NCBI GenBank assembly: GCA_963665085.2
Contig: CAXXXS010000001.1
Location: 3,534,001-3,598,000 of the forward strand
From: G963665085 sp963665085
GTDB lineage: Bacteria; Bacteroidota; Bacteroidia; Bacteroidales; JAAAOM01
Length of the DNA stretch: 64,000 bases
Reading direction: 5' to 3'
Below are positions 51,923 to 61,245 of the stretch, piece after piece (the stretch's first letter is position 1; the number at the start of each line of letters is the position of its first letter). The notes under the pieces are model-generated. The model was given only the letters and a program-made list of their open reading frames with translations, was not told the DNA's origin and did not search any database. The position numbers and the translations under genes are program-made.

Positions 51923-54900
51923 ATGAGAACGTCTCCCAATTCTAGCATGAAAATAAAGATTCTTATTATCCCTATTATTAGTATACTAACTTCTTTATTA
52001 TTTGTGACATGTAAAGATTCTGTTTCGAATGAGGAAGAATTTATAAGAGAAGGTTTTCTTTCACCACCGAATAGTGCACGACCAAGGGTCTGGTGGCACT
52101 GGATGAATGGAAATGTTACATGGGAAGGGGCAAAAGCCGATATGGATTGGATGAAACGAGTTGGAATCGGCGGTTTACAAAGTTTTGATGCAGGGATGAC
52201 CACTCCCAAAGTTGTAGATGTTAGACTACCATACATGACTGAAGGCTGGAAAGAAGTATTTGCAAAAACAGCAAAATATGCTGACTCTTTAGATTTGGAA
52301 TTGGGAATTGCTGCTTCTCCGGGTTGGAGTGAGACAGGAGGACCTTGGGTGACTGCTGAGGATGCAATGAAGAAAATGGTTTGGTCTGTGGTATATGTTG
52401 ATGGTGGAAAATTATTCTCCGGAACACTCCCCAAACCACCAACTGTAACAGGTGTTTTTCAAACCAGCACCGCTGGGGGTGTTTTAGGCGATAGGGCTCA
52501 TGGACAAGAACCTCCGGAACTATATAAAGATCAAAAAGTTGTCGCGTTTAAAATTCCTGAAGATGCATATCTGCCTACCCCAGTTATTACTGCTAGCGGA
52601 GGAAAACTTAACAGCAAAGCTCTTTCAGATGGAGATCTTGAGAACATTGCAATTGAGCTTCCTGCTTCAAAAGAGACGGGAGGTATTTCATGGATTCAGT
52701 TTGATTATGGCAAAACCGTGATAGTAAGAGGGCTTATTTTATCGTCTTCTATTTTTGCTGCATATTATAATGGACTTAATCCTTCTTATCGAAATGGGAC
52801 ACCTCCAACATTTTTTAGATTAGAGGCCAGTAATGATGGAAAAGACTGGTTTGATACCAAGGCAAAGATACAGACAGGGGCTCCGGAACGCTCAATTTCT
52901 GTAGATAACGTACAAGCGAGATATTTTCGTTTTGTCAGTGTTAAACAGCCTACTGTTGAAAATCAAATTGTAAGAAGATTTGAAAGGCCTGCAGGGCCGC
53001 CTCCTGAGAAGATTGGGATAAAAGAACTTGTATTACGAGGTGAAGCAACAGTACATTCATTCGAAGAGAAAGCGGCATTTGCAAATAATAGTTTGTATTA
53101 TCAATTACCAGGTGGAACAAGCGGTGAAGATGTCGCAGTAAAAACAAATGAAGTTATTGACCTTACCAATCTAATGCAGGAAAACGGATTCATTAACTGG
53201 GATGCACCGAAAGGGAAATGGATTATTATGCGTCTGGGTTATTCATTAACCGGTGCAATGAACAGACCTGCTTCTCCTGAGGCTACCGGACTTGAAGTTG
53301 ATAAACTTGATAGTGCGGCTGTTAAAAGGTACATGAAAACTTATTTATCGATGTACACAGATGCTACAGAGGGATTGATAGGTGAGCATGGTTTACGGGC
53401 AATGATGTTTGATAGTTGGGAAGCTGGCAATACAAACTGGACACCCTTAATTTTAGATGATTTCAGACGTTTGCGCGGTTACGATCCGGTTCCCTGGTTA
53501 CCCGCATTGGCGGGTTATGTAGTTGAAAGCCCAACAAAAACAGATGGTTTCTTATTTGATTGGAGAAGAACTATCCAACAGCTGTTAAAAGAAAATCATT
53601 ATGAATTACTTACTCGTATTCTTCACGAGCAAGGTCTTATTCGTTATGGCGAAGCACACGAAGAACTTTTCTCGACAATGGGTGACGGTATGGAGATGAA
53701 ACAATCGGCAGATATTCCCATGGCTGCTATGTGGCAGGTAAATATACCCGGAGAAATTGAAGGTGTGTATTATAACGATAACCAGGAATCTGCATCTGTT
53801 GCTCACATTTATGGACAAAATATTTCTTCTACTGAATCTTTCACTGGAGGACCTCCGTATGGAACTTCCCCCTGGGATCTTAAAAGTACGGCTGATGCTA
53901 TTTTACTTGCAGGATCGAATCGTTTTGTAATTCATACATCTACTCACCAACCAATTACTAAAGGACCAGGAATGACATTGGGGGTTGGTCAGTATTTTAC
54001 TCGCAATGAAACCTGGGCAGAACAAGCTAAACCCTGGATTGATTATTTATCACGATCTTCGTTTATGTTGCAGCAAGGGAAAGCAACAAATGATATAGCG
54101 GTTTTTTACGGAGAAGCTTCTCCGGTTATTTCACAATATCGAAATAGTTATCCTGCAATTCCTGAAGGTTATCGTTATGATTATGTTAATGCATATGTAA
54201 TTCTCAATAAATTATTTGTAAAAGAAAATCTTTTGCTTACCGAGACCGGTATGAATTATAAGGCTATTTATTTTGGAAATGGAACAGAAAGAGTCACACT
54301 TCCAGTTCTGAAAAAAGTACTTGAATTAGTTGAAGAAGGTGCCATATTAATTGGTGTTCGTCCTGAAGGTTCGCCAAGCCTTGCTGATGCTCCAAAAGAA
54401 GTTACAGATGTACTCGATATTCTCTGGCCGGGAGGAGAAGTTACAGTGGTTGGAAAAGGGCGTGTTTTTAACTCAGCGGAAGTTAACAAAGCAATCTTAG
54501 ATGAAATTAATCTTACTCCTGATTTTATTTATTCTAAACCTGAAGATGATAGTCATGTTATGTTCATCCACCGTAAACTTTCTAAAGGAGATATATACTT
54601 TGTGGCAAATCGGGTAAACCGTTCTGAAACAGTGGAACTTAGTTTTCGCGTTACTGGTTTTATACCAGAATTATGGGATCCTTCAACAGGAAAAATAAAT
54701 CCTGTCTCATATACTTTTGAAAATGAACGGACAGTAATTAAGCTCCCTTTTGATTGTTTTGGGTCTGTATTTGTCGTTTTCATGAAGCCTACATCACAAG
54801 CGGCTCAAAATATACCAACAAGAGAAACACAGGCGCTTGAAGAATTGAAAGGTCCTTGGCAGGTTAATTTCCAGGAAGGAAGAGGAGCGCCTTCATCATC

Positions 54901-55330
54901 TAATTTTCAACAACTTATGGATTTTCGGGATAATTCAGATGATGGAATTCGCTATTTTTCCGGGATCGCTACATATAATAAAGAAGTTGAGATACCTGAG
55001 AAGATAATAAATAAGGGCGAACAAATCTGGTTAGATTTGGGACAAGTATACAATCTGGCTGAAGTTTGGGTAAATTGTAAACTAGCAGGTACAACATGGA
55101 AACCTCCTTATCAGGTAGATATCACAAACGAGTCAGTTCCCGGAATTAACAAAGTAGAAATAAAGGTAGTTAACTTATGGGTTAACAGGTTGATAGGTGA
55201 TGCACAGCCAGATGTAAAAGAGAAAATAACATTAACAACAAGACCTTTCTACAGAGCTAATTCAACACTAGTTCCTTCTGGTTTAATTGGGCCAGTGACA
55301 ATATTAACGAAATCAATTAAAAACGAATAA
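51923..55330 (+). CDS. GH106-like alpha-L-rhamnosidase, lipoprotein (copy 2)
   Basis: A 1135-residue lipoprotein; ATG 51923 or the in-frame ATG at 51947 (MKIKILIIPIISILTSLLFVTC) which begins the signal peptide proper. Family landmarks: FLSPPNSARPRVWWHWMNGNV, MKRVGIGGLQSFDAG, ASPGWSETGGPWVT, NQESASVAHIYGQNI, AGSNRFVIHTSTHQP and NETWAEQAKPWIDYLSRSSFMLQQGK, then the C-terminal galactose-binding-like sandwich (GPWQVNFQEGRGAPSSSNFQ; WLDLGQVYNLAEVWVN). It is close to the enzyme at 56991-60362 along its whole length. Expected to hydrolyse alpha-L-rhamnosides at the cell surface or in the periplasm. Confidence 0.9.
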   Translation: MRTSPNSSMKIKILIIPIISILTSLLFVTCKDSVSNEEEFIREGFLSPPNSARPRVWWHWMNGNVTWEGAKADMDWMKRVGIGGLQSFDAGMTTPKVVDVRLPYMTEGWKEVFAKTAKYADSLDLELGIAASPGWSETGGPWVTAEDAMKKMVWSVVYVDGGKLFSGTLPKPPTVTGVFQTSTAGGVLGDRAHGQEPPELYKDQKVVAFKIPEDAYLPTPVITASGGKLNSKALSDGDLENIAIELPASKETGGISWIQFDYGKTVIVRGLILSSSIFAAYYNGLNPSYRNGTPPTFFRLEASNDGKDWFDTKAKIQTGAPERSISVDNVQARYFRFVSVKQPTVENQIVRRFERPAGPPPEKIGIKELVLRGEATVHSFEEKAAFANNSLYYQLPGGTSGEDVAVKTNEVIDLTNLMQENGFINWDAPKGKWIIMRLGYSLTGAMNRPASPEATGLEVDKLDSAAVKRYMKTYLSMYTDATEGLIGEHGLRAMMFDSWEAGNTNWTPLILDDFRRLRGYDPVPWLPALAGYVVESPTKTDGFLFDWRRTIQQLLKENHYELLTRILHEQGLIRYGEAHEELFSTMGDGMEMKQSADIPMAAMWQVNIPGEIEGVYYNDNQESASVAHIYGQNISSTESFTGGPPYGTSPWDLKSTADAILLAGSNRFVIHTSTHQPITKGPGMTLGVGQYFTRNETWAEQAKPWIDYLSRSSFMLQQGKATNDIAVFYGEASPVISQYRNSYPAIPEGYRYDYVNAYVILNKLFVKENLLLTETGMNYKAIYFGNGTERVTLPVLKKVLELVEEGAILIGVRPEGSPSLADAPKEVTDVLDILWPGGEVTVVGKGRVFNSAEVNKAILDEINLTPDFIYSKPEDDSHVMFIHRKLSKGDIYFVANRVNRSETVELSFRVTGFIPELWDPSTGKINPVSYTFENERTVIKLPFDCFGSVFVVFMKPTSQAAQNIPTRETQALEELKGPWQVNFQEGRGAPSSSNFQQLMDFRDNSDDGIRYFSGIATYNKEVEIPEKIINKGEQIWLDLGQVYNLAEVWVNCKLAGTTWKPPYQVDITNESVPGINKVEIKVVNLWVNRLIGDAQPDVKEKITLTTRPFYRANSTLVPSGLIGPVTILTKSIKNE

Positions 55331-55370
55331 GATAATATAACATAAATGTAACACACAAAAAATATTGTAT

Positions 55371-56327
55371 ATGGACATAAAAAAAATGAGTTCTTTAATG
55401 TTATTGATTGCCGTTTCTTGTTTTTTTTCATTTGCTCAACAAGAGAATAAGGATGTAACAGTTAGAGAAGGTGCTATTACAAAACCAATGATTGTTGAAA
55501 TATCAAAAAACACATACTTTATAAATGAATTTGGTATGAATGCAATGTACCTGCTGGTTGGTGAAAAAAGTGCATTGGTTATAGATGCAGGAACAGGATT
55601 TTGTGATTTCAAAGGAATTGTAGAAAGCTTGACAGATCTCCCATATCAGGTTGCGTTAACCCATGGTCATCCGGATCATGCCGGCGGAATAAACCAGTTT
55701 GATACAGTTTATATTAATTCTGCTGATACTGCTATGGCAACAAACATACCGTATGAGCAAAAAGTTGAGTACGGAGAAATTATGCGCAATATGAATATTG
55801 GGTATAAAAATGTATGGGGTTATACAAAAGAAGATGTTCGAAAAGATGAAGCCCGCCCTGTAATCAAACCACTTACTGAAGGGAAAATATTTGATCTGGG
55901 AAGCCGTAAAGTTACTGTTTACGATGCTCCCGGACATTCTCCTGGATCTGTTGTCTTTTTAGATCCTTACAGTAGGATTTTATTTTCCGGGGATGCTGCA
56001 AATGCGAATGTAGGAACAAGATTACCTGTTAGCACAACACTTCGTCACCTGGTTAAACTAAAAGAATTACAATCAGGATATGATCGAATGTTTACCGGGC
56101 ATATTTCATATGCTGGAACAATAAATGTTTATTCTCAAAAAACAGAAGTCCTTGATGATATCATTGAGGCATTCAGATCGATATTAAGAGGCGATGCGAA
56201 AACAGAAGTAGTACAAAATCATCTTTTCCCGGAGATGAAATCTACTGTAGCAGTTTATGGTCAGGCAAGAGTTGGATTCGATCCTGAAAAATTATGGGAA
56301 GATGGAGAAAAACATATAATTCCTTGA
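55371..56327 (+). CDS. MBL-fold metallo-hydrolase, exported
   Basis: A 318-residue metallo-beta-lactamase-fold hydrolase. The ATG at 55371 (two codons after a TTG in the same frame) is chosen; a signal peptide follows (MSSLMLLIAVSCFFSFAQ). The metal site is THGHPDHAGG (His98, His100, Asp102, His103), with further ligands in YDAPGHSPGSVVFLD and LFSGDAANAN, and the late His in FTGHIS. Members of this superfamily include lactonases, phosphodiesterases and thioesterases. In a PUL it may hydrolyse lactones or esters on released sugars, an inference. It is 40 bases after the GH106 gene and 5 before the broken esterase. Confidence 0.9.
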   Translation: MDIKKMSSLMLLIAVSCFFSFAQQENKDVTVREGAITKPMIVEISKNTYFINEFGMNAMYLLVGEKSALVIDAGTGFCDFKGIVESLTDLPYQVALTHGHPDHAGGINQFDTVYINSADTAMATNIPYEQKVEYGEIMRNMNIGYKNVWGYTKEDVRKDEARPVIKPLTEGKIFDLGSRKVTVYDAPGHSPGSVVFLDPYSRILFSGDAANANVGTRLPVSTTLRHLVKLKELQSGYDRMFTGHISYAGTINVYSQKTEVLDDIIEAFRSILRGDAKTEVVQNHLFPEMKSTVAVYGQARVGFDPEKLWEDGEKHIIP

Positions 56328-56332
56328 TTCAG

Positions 56333-56911
56333 ATGATAAAAATATTGTTTCTAATCGTATTCTCTCTCTTTGGGATATCAATTTTTGCCCAGGATCAAGT
56401 AATACCACTTTGGGAAGGAACTGCACCCGGTTCAGAGAACTGGAGCCAGGAAGAAGTTCAATATAAAAATGAAATGGGGCAAAATATGGTTAGAAATGTA
56501 GTGATTCCTACACTAACAGTTTATCAACCAGCCCCGGAAAAGTCTACGGGAACTTCAATTATTGTAGCACCTGGTGGGGGATTTCTATTTCTGTCTTGGC
56601 AGATTGAAGGGACTGATGTTGCAGAATGGCTTGTAGAAAAAGGGATTACTGTATTTCTGTTAAAATACAGGCTAACCAATTCAGGAGATACACAAGAAGA
56701 ATTTGATAAGTCTCTGGCTGCTTTATATAGTGCCATTGATGACGCGAGTAATACGGAAACTACTGACAAGGGAACTAATTTGAGTAGAAGTGAGATTGCT
56801 AAATTGGGACAACAAGATGGCCGACAGGCAATAAAACTTGTTCGCAGTAGAGTTAATGAATGGGAAATTGATCCGAATAAAATTGGATTGAAAGATTTTA
56901 TGATTGGTTGA
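56333..56911 (+). pseudogene. Alpha/beta-hydrolase (acetyl-esterase-like), truncated before the nucleophile
   Basis: The frame is open from 56294, but ATG 56333 begins the signal peptide (MIKILFLIVFSLFGISIFAQ). The remaining 170 residues match the N-terminal half of exported alpha/beta hydrolases/xylan-esterase-like proteins: VIPLWEGTAPGSENW, TLTVYQPAPEKSTGTSIIVAPGGGFLFLSWQIEGTDVAEWLVEKGITVFLLKYRL (oxyanion GGGF), and DGRQAIKLVRSRVNEWEIDPNKIGLKDF. Where the family continues with the GxSxG nucleophile elbow, this frame reads KDFMIG and stops. The nucleophile, acid and His are all missing (about 100 residues). It would be inactive. Confidence 0.75.
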
Positions 56912-56990
56912 AAATAAACGACTTCTAACTCAATCACACCAAAATAACTTTTATGAAAAATTATGAATTGAACTCGAAAATAATTATATA

Positions 56991-59900
56991 ATGAAATCAA
57001 ATTTAAAAAATCAAAAACGGAAAATGAAGCTCTTTTCCATACTGTTTTTAGCGGGAATTTCAATGTTACTCATAAAATGTGATAAATCCTTTGATAATTC
57101 AGAAGGATTAGCCCTGGAACAAGGATTTGCAAATCCTCCTGATGTAGCTAAACCCCGTGTCTGGTGGCACTGGATGGATGGAAACGTTGCGTGGGAAGGA
57201 GCTAAAGCAGATATGGATTGGATGAAAAGAGTTGGAATAGCAGGACTTCAATGTTTTCATGCGGGTATGCGTATGCCCGGAGCCTCTGCAGAGCCAATAG
57301 TTGAAGATTTTTATCCGTATATGTCAGATGGTTGGAAAGATGCCTTTGCAAAATCCGCCGCGTATGCTGATTCTATGGGGCTAGAGCTCGCAACAGCAGG
57401 TTCTCCGGGATGGAGTGAGACTGGAGGTCCATGGGTGATTCCGGAAGATGGAATGAAGAAAATAGCCTATTCAATAACCTATGTTGATGGTGGAAAACCG
57501 TTTACAGGAGTTTTAAATCATCCCCCAACAACAACAGGTGTTTATCAAACTAGTACATCAGGATCAGGGCATCAGGGAAATATGGGCGAAGAAAAGCCTC
57601 AATTGTATAAAGATCAAAAGGTCGTAGCTTTTCAAGTTTCAGCTGATGAAATATTTCCAACTCCGATAATTACATCCAGTGGAGGTAAAGTTAATGCAGA
57701 AGTGCTTTCAGATGGTTATTATGACCATGCCGGGGTAAACCTCCCTGCAGCAAAAGAAGAAGGTGGCATTTCATGGGTTCAATATGATTATGGTAAACCC
57801 GTTACAGTAAGAGGATTAGTTTTATCAACCCAGGCGCGTGGCCCTGTTCTTTTTAAGCTGGAATCAAGTAATGATGGAATTAACTGGATAGATACAGGTG
57901 CTGAAATTTTAGGAGGTTCTGTAGTCCGTACAAATTCGGTGGATAATGTTAACGCCCGTTATTTCCGTTTTTTAAGTGTAAAACAGCCGCCAGCCCAACC
58001 TCGTGGATGGAGTCGTTGGGGAGGTTTTAATCCACCGCCGCCAGAAGTTTTGGATGTATCTGAACTTGTATTGCTAGGAACTCCAACGATACATTCGTTT
58101 GAAGTAAAAGCTGCATTCTGGGCTGAAAGAGGAGAAAATGGATATTATAATCTACCGGGTGGTTCAGCAGGAACAGACGTTGCTATTAAAACCGCTGAAG
58201 TAGTTGATTTAACAGATAAGCTAAACGAAGATGGAACTTTAAACTGGACACCAGCAGAAGGCAAATGGATTGTTCTGCGTATGGGATATTCTCTTACGGG
58301 TGCCCAAAATAGGCCTGCCGCTCCTGAAGCTACAGGCCTTGAGGTGGATAAGTTGGATTCTGCTGCTGTTAAACGTTATATGGATACTTATCTTGATATG
58401 TATCGTGATGCAGCGAATGGCCTTGTTGGCGAAAAAGGTCTACATGCAATTATGTTTGATAGCTGGGAATCTGGTTTTGCCAACTGGACCCCACTTATTC
58501 TGGATGGATTTAAACGACTTAGAGGTTATGATCCAGTGCCATGGTTGCCTGCTCTTGCCGGTTATGTAGTAGAAAGTCCTGAGAAAAGTGATAAATTTCT
58601 TTGGGATTGGCGTCGTACAATACAATTGCTTTTAAAAGAGAATCATTATGATTTTTTAACAGATTATCTTCATGAAATTGGAATGATTCGCTATGGTGAA
58701 TCCCATGAAGCAGGATTTGCAACCATGGGTGAAGGAATGGAAATGAAACAGACAGCTGATATTCCGATGGGGGCTATGTGGATGCATAATACTCCGGGAC
58801 AAATGGAAGGTGTGTATTTTAACGACAACCAGGAATCTGCATCCGTAGCCCATATTTACGGACAAAACATTGCAGCTACAGAATCTTTTACCGGAGGTCC
58901 AGCCTATGGTACTGCCCCCTGGGATTTGAAAAGTACAGCGGATGCAATTTTGTTAGCCGGTTCAAATCGTTTTGTGATACATACATCAGCTCATCAACCG
59001 ATAACAAGAGGGCCTGGAGTAACTTTGGGAGTTGGCCAGATGTTCTCACGTAACGAAACCTGGGCAGAACAATCTAAAGTATGGCTTGATTATTTATCAC
59101 GCTCATCATTTATGTTACAGTCTGGAAAAGCTGCCAATGACATAGCCGTTTTCTATGGTGAAGAATCATCCATAACAGCAGTTTATGGTAATAACTACCC
59201 GGATATACCTGCCGGATATCGTTATGACTATGTAAGTGCTGATGTTTTGATGAATATGCTTTCAGTAGAAAATGGAGAATTAACAACTGTGTCAGGTATG
59301 AACTATAAAGCGATTTACTTTGGTAAAGGCACACAGAAAGTAACACTTCCTGTTTTAAAAAAAGTATTAGGATTTGTTGAACAAGGTGCTGTTTTAATAG
59401 GCACAAGACCAGATGGTTCTCCAAGTCTGTCTGATGATCCGGAAGAAGTAAATGAAATTCTGGATATCCTTTGGTCGGGTGGTGTTGTAGCAACAGTAGG
59501 GAAAGGCAAAGTTTTTAATACTAAAAATACTGCTTTAGTTTTAAAAGAAATTAGTCTTGCCCCGGATTTTAGCTATAATTCTTCCGTGGAAGATAGCAAA
59601 ATCATGTTTATTCATCGAAAATTAAATAATGGAGGAGGTTTGTATTTCTTAGCAAGTCAAAAAGATACAGAGGAAATAATAAATGCAAGCTTCCGAATAA
59701 GTGGTTATAAAGCAGAATTATGGGATCCTTCTACTGGAGAGATAGTTCCTATATCATATACATTTGACGGTAAAAATACAGAGATTACTATTCCTTTTGA
59801 CCGTTTTGGTTCTGTGTTCGTTGTGTTCCGGGAAAAAACACAAGAGAACAATGTAAGTTTACCCGAACTAAAAGAAAGTGTGCTTGAAACGTTGACCGGT

Positions 59901-60362
59901 CCATGGCAGGTTAAATTCCAGGCAGAACGCGGGGCCCCAGCTTCGGCTACGTTCGATGAGTTAATTGATTTTCGTGAGAGTTCAGATCCTGGTATCCGTT
60001 ATTTTTCCGGAATTGCTACGTATGTTAAAGAAATCGATTTAACTCAGGAGATAATAGATAATGGTGACATTATAATTGATTTAGGCGTAGTTAATAACCT
60101 GGCAGAAATATGGGTTAATGATAAAATTGCGGGGACAACATGGAAACCACCTTACTGTGTAAATATAACAGATTTTGTAAAGGCAGGTTCAAATAAGGTT
60201 GAAATCAAATCGGTAAATACATGGGTAAACAGGTTAATTGGAGATGCCCAGCCAGGAGTTAAAGATAAGATAACATTAACAACGCGACAATTTTACAGGG
60301 CTGATTCTCCATTAGTCCCTTCCGGATTAATAGGGCCTGTTACAATATTAAAAAAGCAGTAG
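56991..60362 (+). CDS. GH106-like alpha-L-rhamnosidase, lipoprotein (copy 3)
   Basis: A 1123-residue lipoprotein; a second in-frame ATG at 57024 (MKLFSILFLAGISMLLIKC, lipobox Cys) begins the signal peptide and may be the true start. All GH106 landmarks are present: FANPPDVAKPRVWWHWMDGNVAWEGAKADMDWMKRVGIAGLQCFHAG, GSPGWSETGGPWVIPEDGMKK, ESASVAHIYGQNIAATESFTGGPAYG, NETWAEQSKVWLDYLSRSSFML, and the C-terminal GPWQVKFQAERGAPASATFDEL sandwich. Close paralogue of 51923-55330 with an insertion difference near residues 330-345 (RGWSRWGGFNPPPPE). Terminator follows at 60391. Confidence 0.9.
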   Translation: MKSNLKNQKRKMKLFSILFLAGISMLLIKCDKSFDNSEGLALEQGFANPPDVAKPRVWWHWMDGNVAWEGAKADMDWMKRVGIAGLQCFHAGMRMPGASAEPIVEDFYPYMSDGWKDAFAKSAAYADSMGLELATAGSPGWSETGGPWVIPEDGMKKIAYSITYVDGGKPFTGVLNHPPTTTGVYQTSTSGSGHQGNMGEEKPQLYKDQKVVAFQVSADEIFPTPIITSSGGKVNAEVLSDGYYDHAGVNLPAAKEEGGISWVQYDYGKPVTVRGLVLSTQARGPVLFKLESSNDGINWIDTGAEILGGSVVRTNSVDNVNARYFRFLSVKQPPAQPRGWSRWGGFNPPPPEVLDVSELVLLGTPTIHSFEVKAAFWAERGENGYYNLPGGSAGTDVAIKTAEVVDLTDKLNEDGTLNWTPAEGKWIVLRMGYSLTGAQNRPAAPEATGLEVDKLDSAAVKRYMDTYLDMYRDAANGLVGEKGLHAIMFDSWESGFANWTPLILDGFKRLRGYDPVPWLPALAGYVVESPEKSDKFLWDWRRTIQLLLKENHYDFLTDYLHEIGMIRYGESHEAGFATMGEGMEMKQTADIPMGAMWMHNTPGQMEGVYFNDNQESASVAHIYGQNIAATESFTGGPAYGTAPWDLKSTADAILLAGSNRFVIHTSAHQPITRGPGVTLGVGQMFSRNETWAEQSKVWLDYLSRSSFMLQSGKAANDIAVFYGEESSITAVYGNNYPDIPAGYRYDYVSADVLMNMLSVENGELTTVSGMNYKAIYFGKGTQKVTLPVLKKVLGFVEQGAVLIGTRPDGSPSLSDDPEEVNEILDILWSGGVVATVGKGKVFNTKNTALVLKEISLAPDFSYNSSVEDSKIMFIHRKLNNGGGLYFLASQKDTEEIINASFRISGYKAELWDPSTGEIVPISYTFDGKNTEITIPFDRFGSVFVVFREKTQENNVSLPELKESVLETLTGPWQVKFQAERGAPASATFDELIDFRESSDPGIRYFSGIATYVKEIDLTQEIIDNGDIIIDLGVVNNLAEIWVNDKIAGTTWKPPYCVNITDFVKAGSNKVEIKSVNTWVNRLIGDAQPGVKDKITLTTRQFYRADSPLVPSGLIGPVTILKKQ

Positions 60363-60390
60363 TTATTTATTAGTTAGCAGTAAGTTAGAG

Positions 60391-60437
60391 AACAAGACTC
60401 CTATGTTGTAAAACAATAGGAGTCTTGTTTGTTTTGG
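60391..60437 (+). terminator. Rho-independent terminator after the third GH106 gene
   Basis: A 14-base stem AACAAGACTCCTAT / ATAGGAGTCTTGTT with an 11-base loop, followed by a T-rich stretch. Confidence 0.88.
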
Positions 60438-60471
60438 TTTTATAAAAAAATAGGCAAAGAATTATTAACTA

Positions 60472-60498
60472 TTGACATTTTTATAATTTATATATTTG
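60472..60498 (+). promoter_or_regulatory. Candidate promoter of the third sigma gene (TTG-N16-TAnnTTTG)
   Basis: TTG at 60472-60474 and TATATTTG at 60491-60498 fit the Bacteroidota housekeeping promoter. The box and its upstream AATTTA are shared with 44605-44618. The gene starts 34 bases downstream. Confidence 0.6.
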
Positions 60499-60532
60499 TT
60501 TTTTTATTTCAGTTGAAGAAGTAAATAAGATT

Positions 60533-61108
60533 TTGAGACCAGAAAGAATATCATCAGAAAAGAAACAGGTTACATTGCTTTGGAAAGCCTTTTTAAAAGG
60601 AAAACAATGGGCTTTTTCAAAAATTTATGAAGATACCTATACCGACTTATATCGTTATGGATTAAAACATATTCAAAAACCAGAACAAATAAAAGATCTG
60701 ATTCATGATGTGTTTTTTAAGTTATGGCAAAACAGGAATAATCTGTCAAGTTCATCGAACGTTAATATTAAAGCTTATCTACTTAAAAGTTTACGTGGTA
60801 CGATCATTAATTACGTGAGAGACCAGAAAAAGAATGTGTTAAATAATAGCCTGGAGTTTGATTTAATTGCATCAACAGAAGATGTAGTTGAAACAAATGA
60901 TAATGCGACTATAAGTTCAAGGGAATTAAAAGAAGCTGTTAAAAAATTATCCGTTAAACAAAGAGAAGCAATTTACCTGCATTATATTTTTAGATTAAGT
61001 TATAAAGAGGTCTCCGAGATTATGAATATAAATATTCAATCTGTTCGTAACCTTGTTTATGAGGGGCTTCAGAAACTTCGTGAGATTCCTTTCGGTTTTA
61101 GTGAATAA
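60533..61108 (+). CDS. ECF sigma factor, PUL-type (duplicated copy 2)
   Basis: A 191-residue ECF sigma factor from a TTG start, closely similar to the one at 44651 (WAFSKIYEDTYTDLYRYGLKHIQKPEQIKDLIHDVFFKLWQNRNNL; LSVKQREAIYLHYIFRLSYKEVSEIMNINIQSVRNLVYEGLQKLR). The variable part lies between regions 2 and 4. It starts a second sigma/FecR/SusC module immediately after the terminator of the preceding PUL. Confidence 0.92.
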   Translation: MRPERISSEKKQVTLLWKAFLKGKQWAFSKIYEDTYTDLYRYGLKHIQKPEQIKDLIHDVFFKLWQNRNNLSSSSNVNIKAYLLKSLRGTIINYVRDQKKNVLNNSLEFDLIASTEDVVETNDNATISSRELKEAVKKLSVKQREAIYLHYIFRLSYKEVSEIMNINIQSVRNLVYEGLQKLREIPFGFSE

Positions 61109-61245
61109 ATTATACGATTAGCCTCATTAGTTTTAGACAGGCTAAGAGATACTTACTGCTTATTGAGTATTAGTTGTTGTCAAAAAAAACAAAAAAAATC
61201 AGTATAAAATATTCTAAACAGTGTTTACTTAGAACAAACATTGAA

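Noticed and set aside
61174..61245. Upstream start for the third FecR protein
   Set aside because: The paralogue at 45353 begins at the matching MVYKNTIQ, and the DNA before it is a conserved noncoding spacer in both copies.
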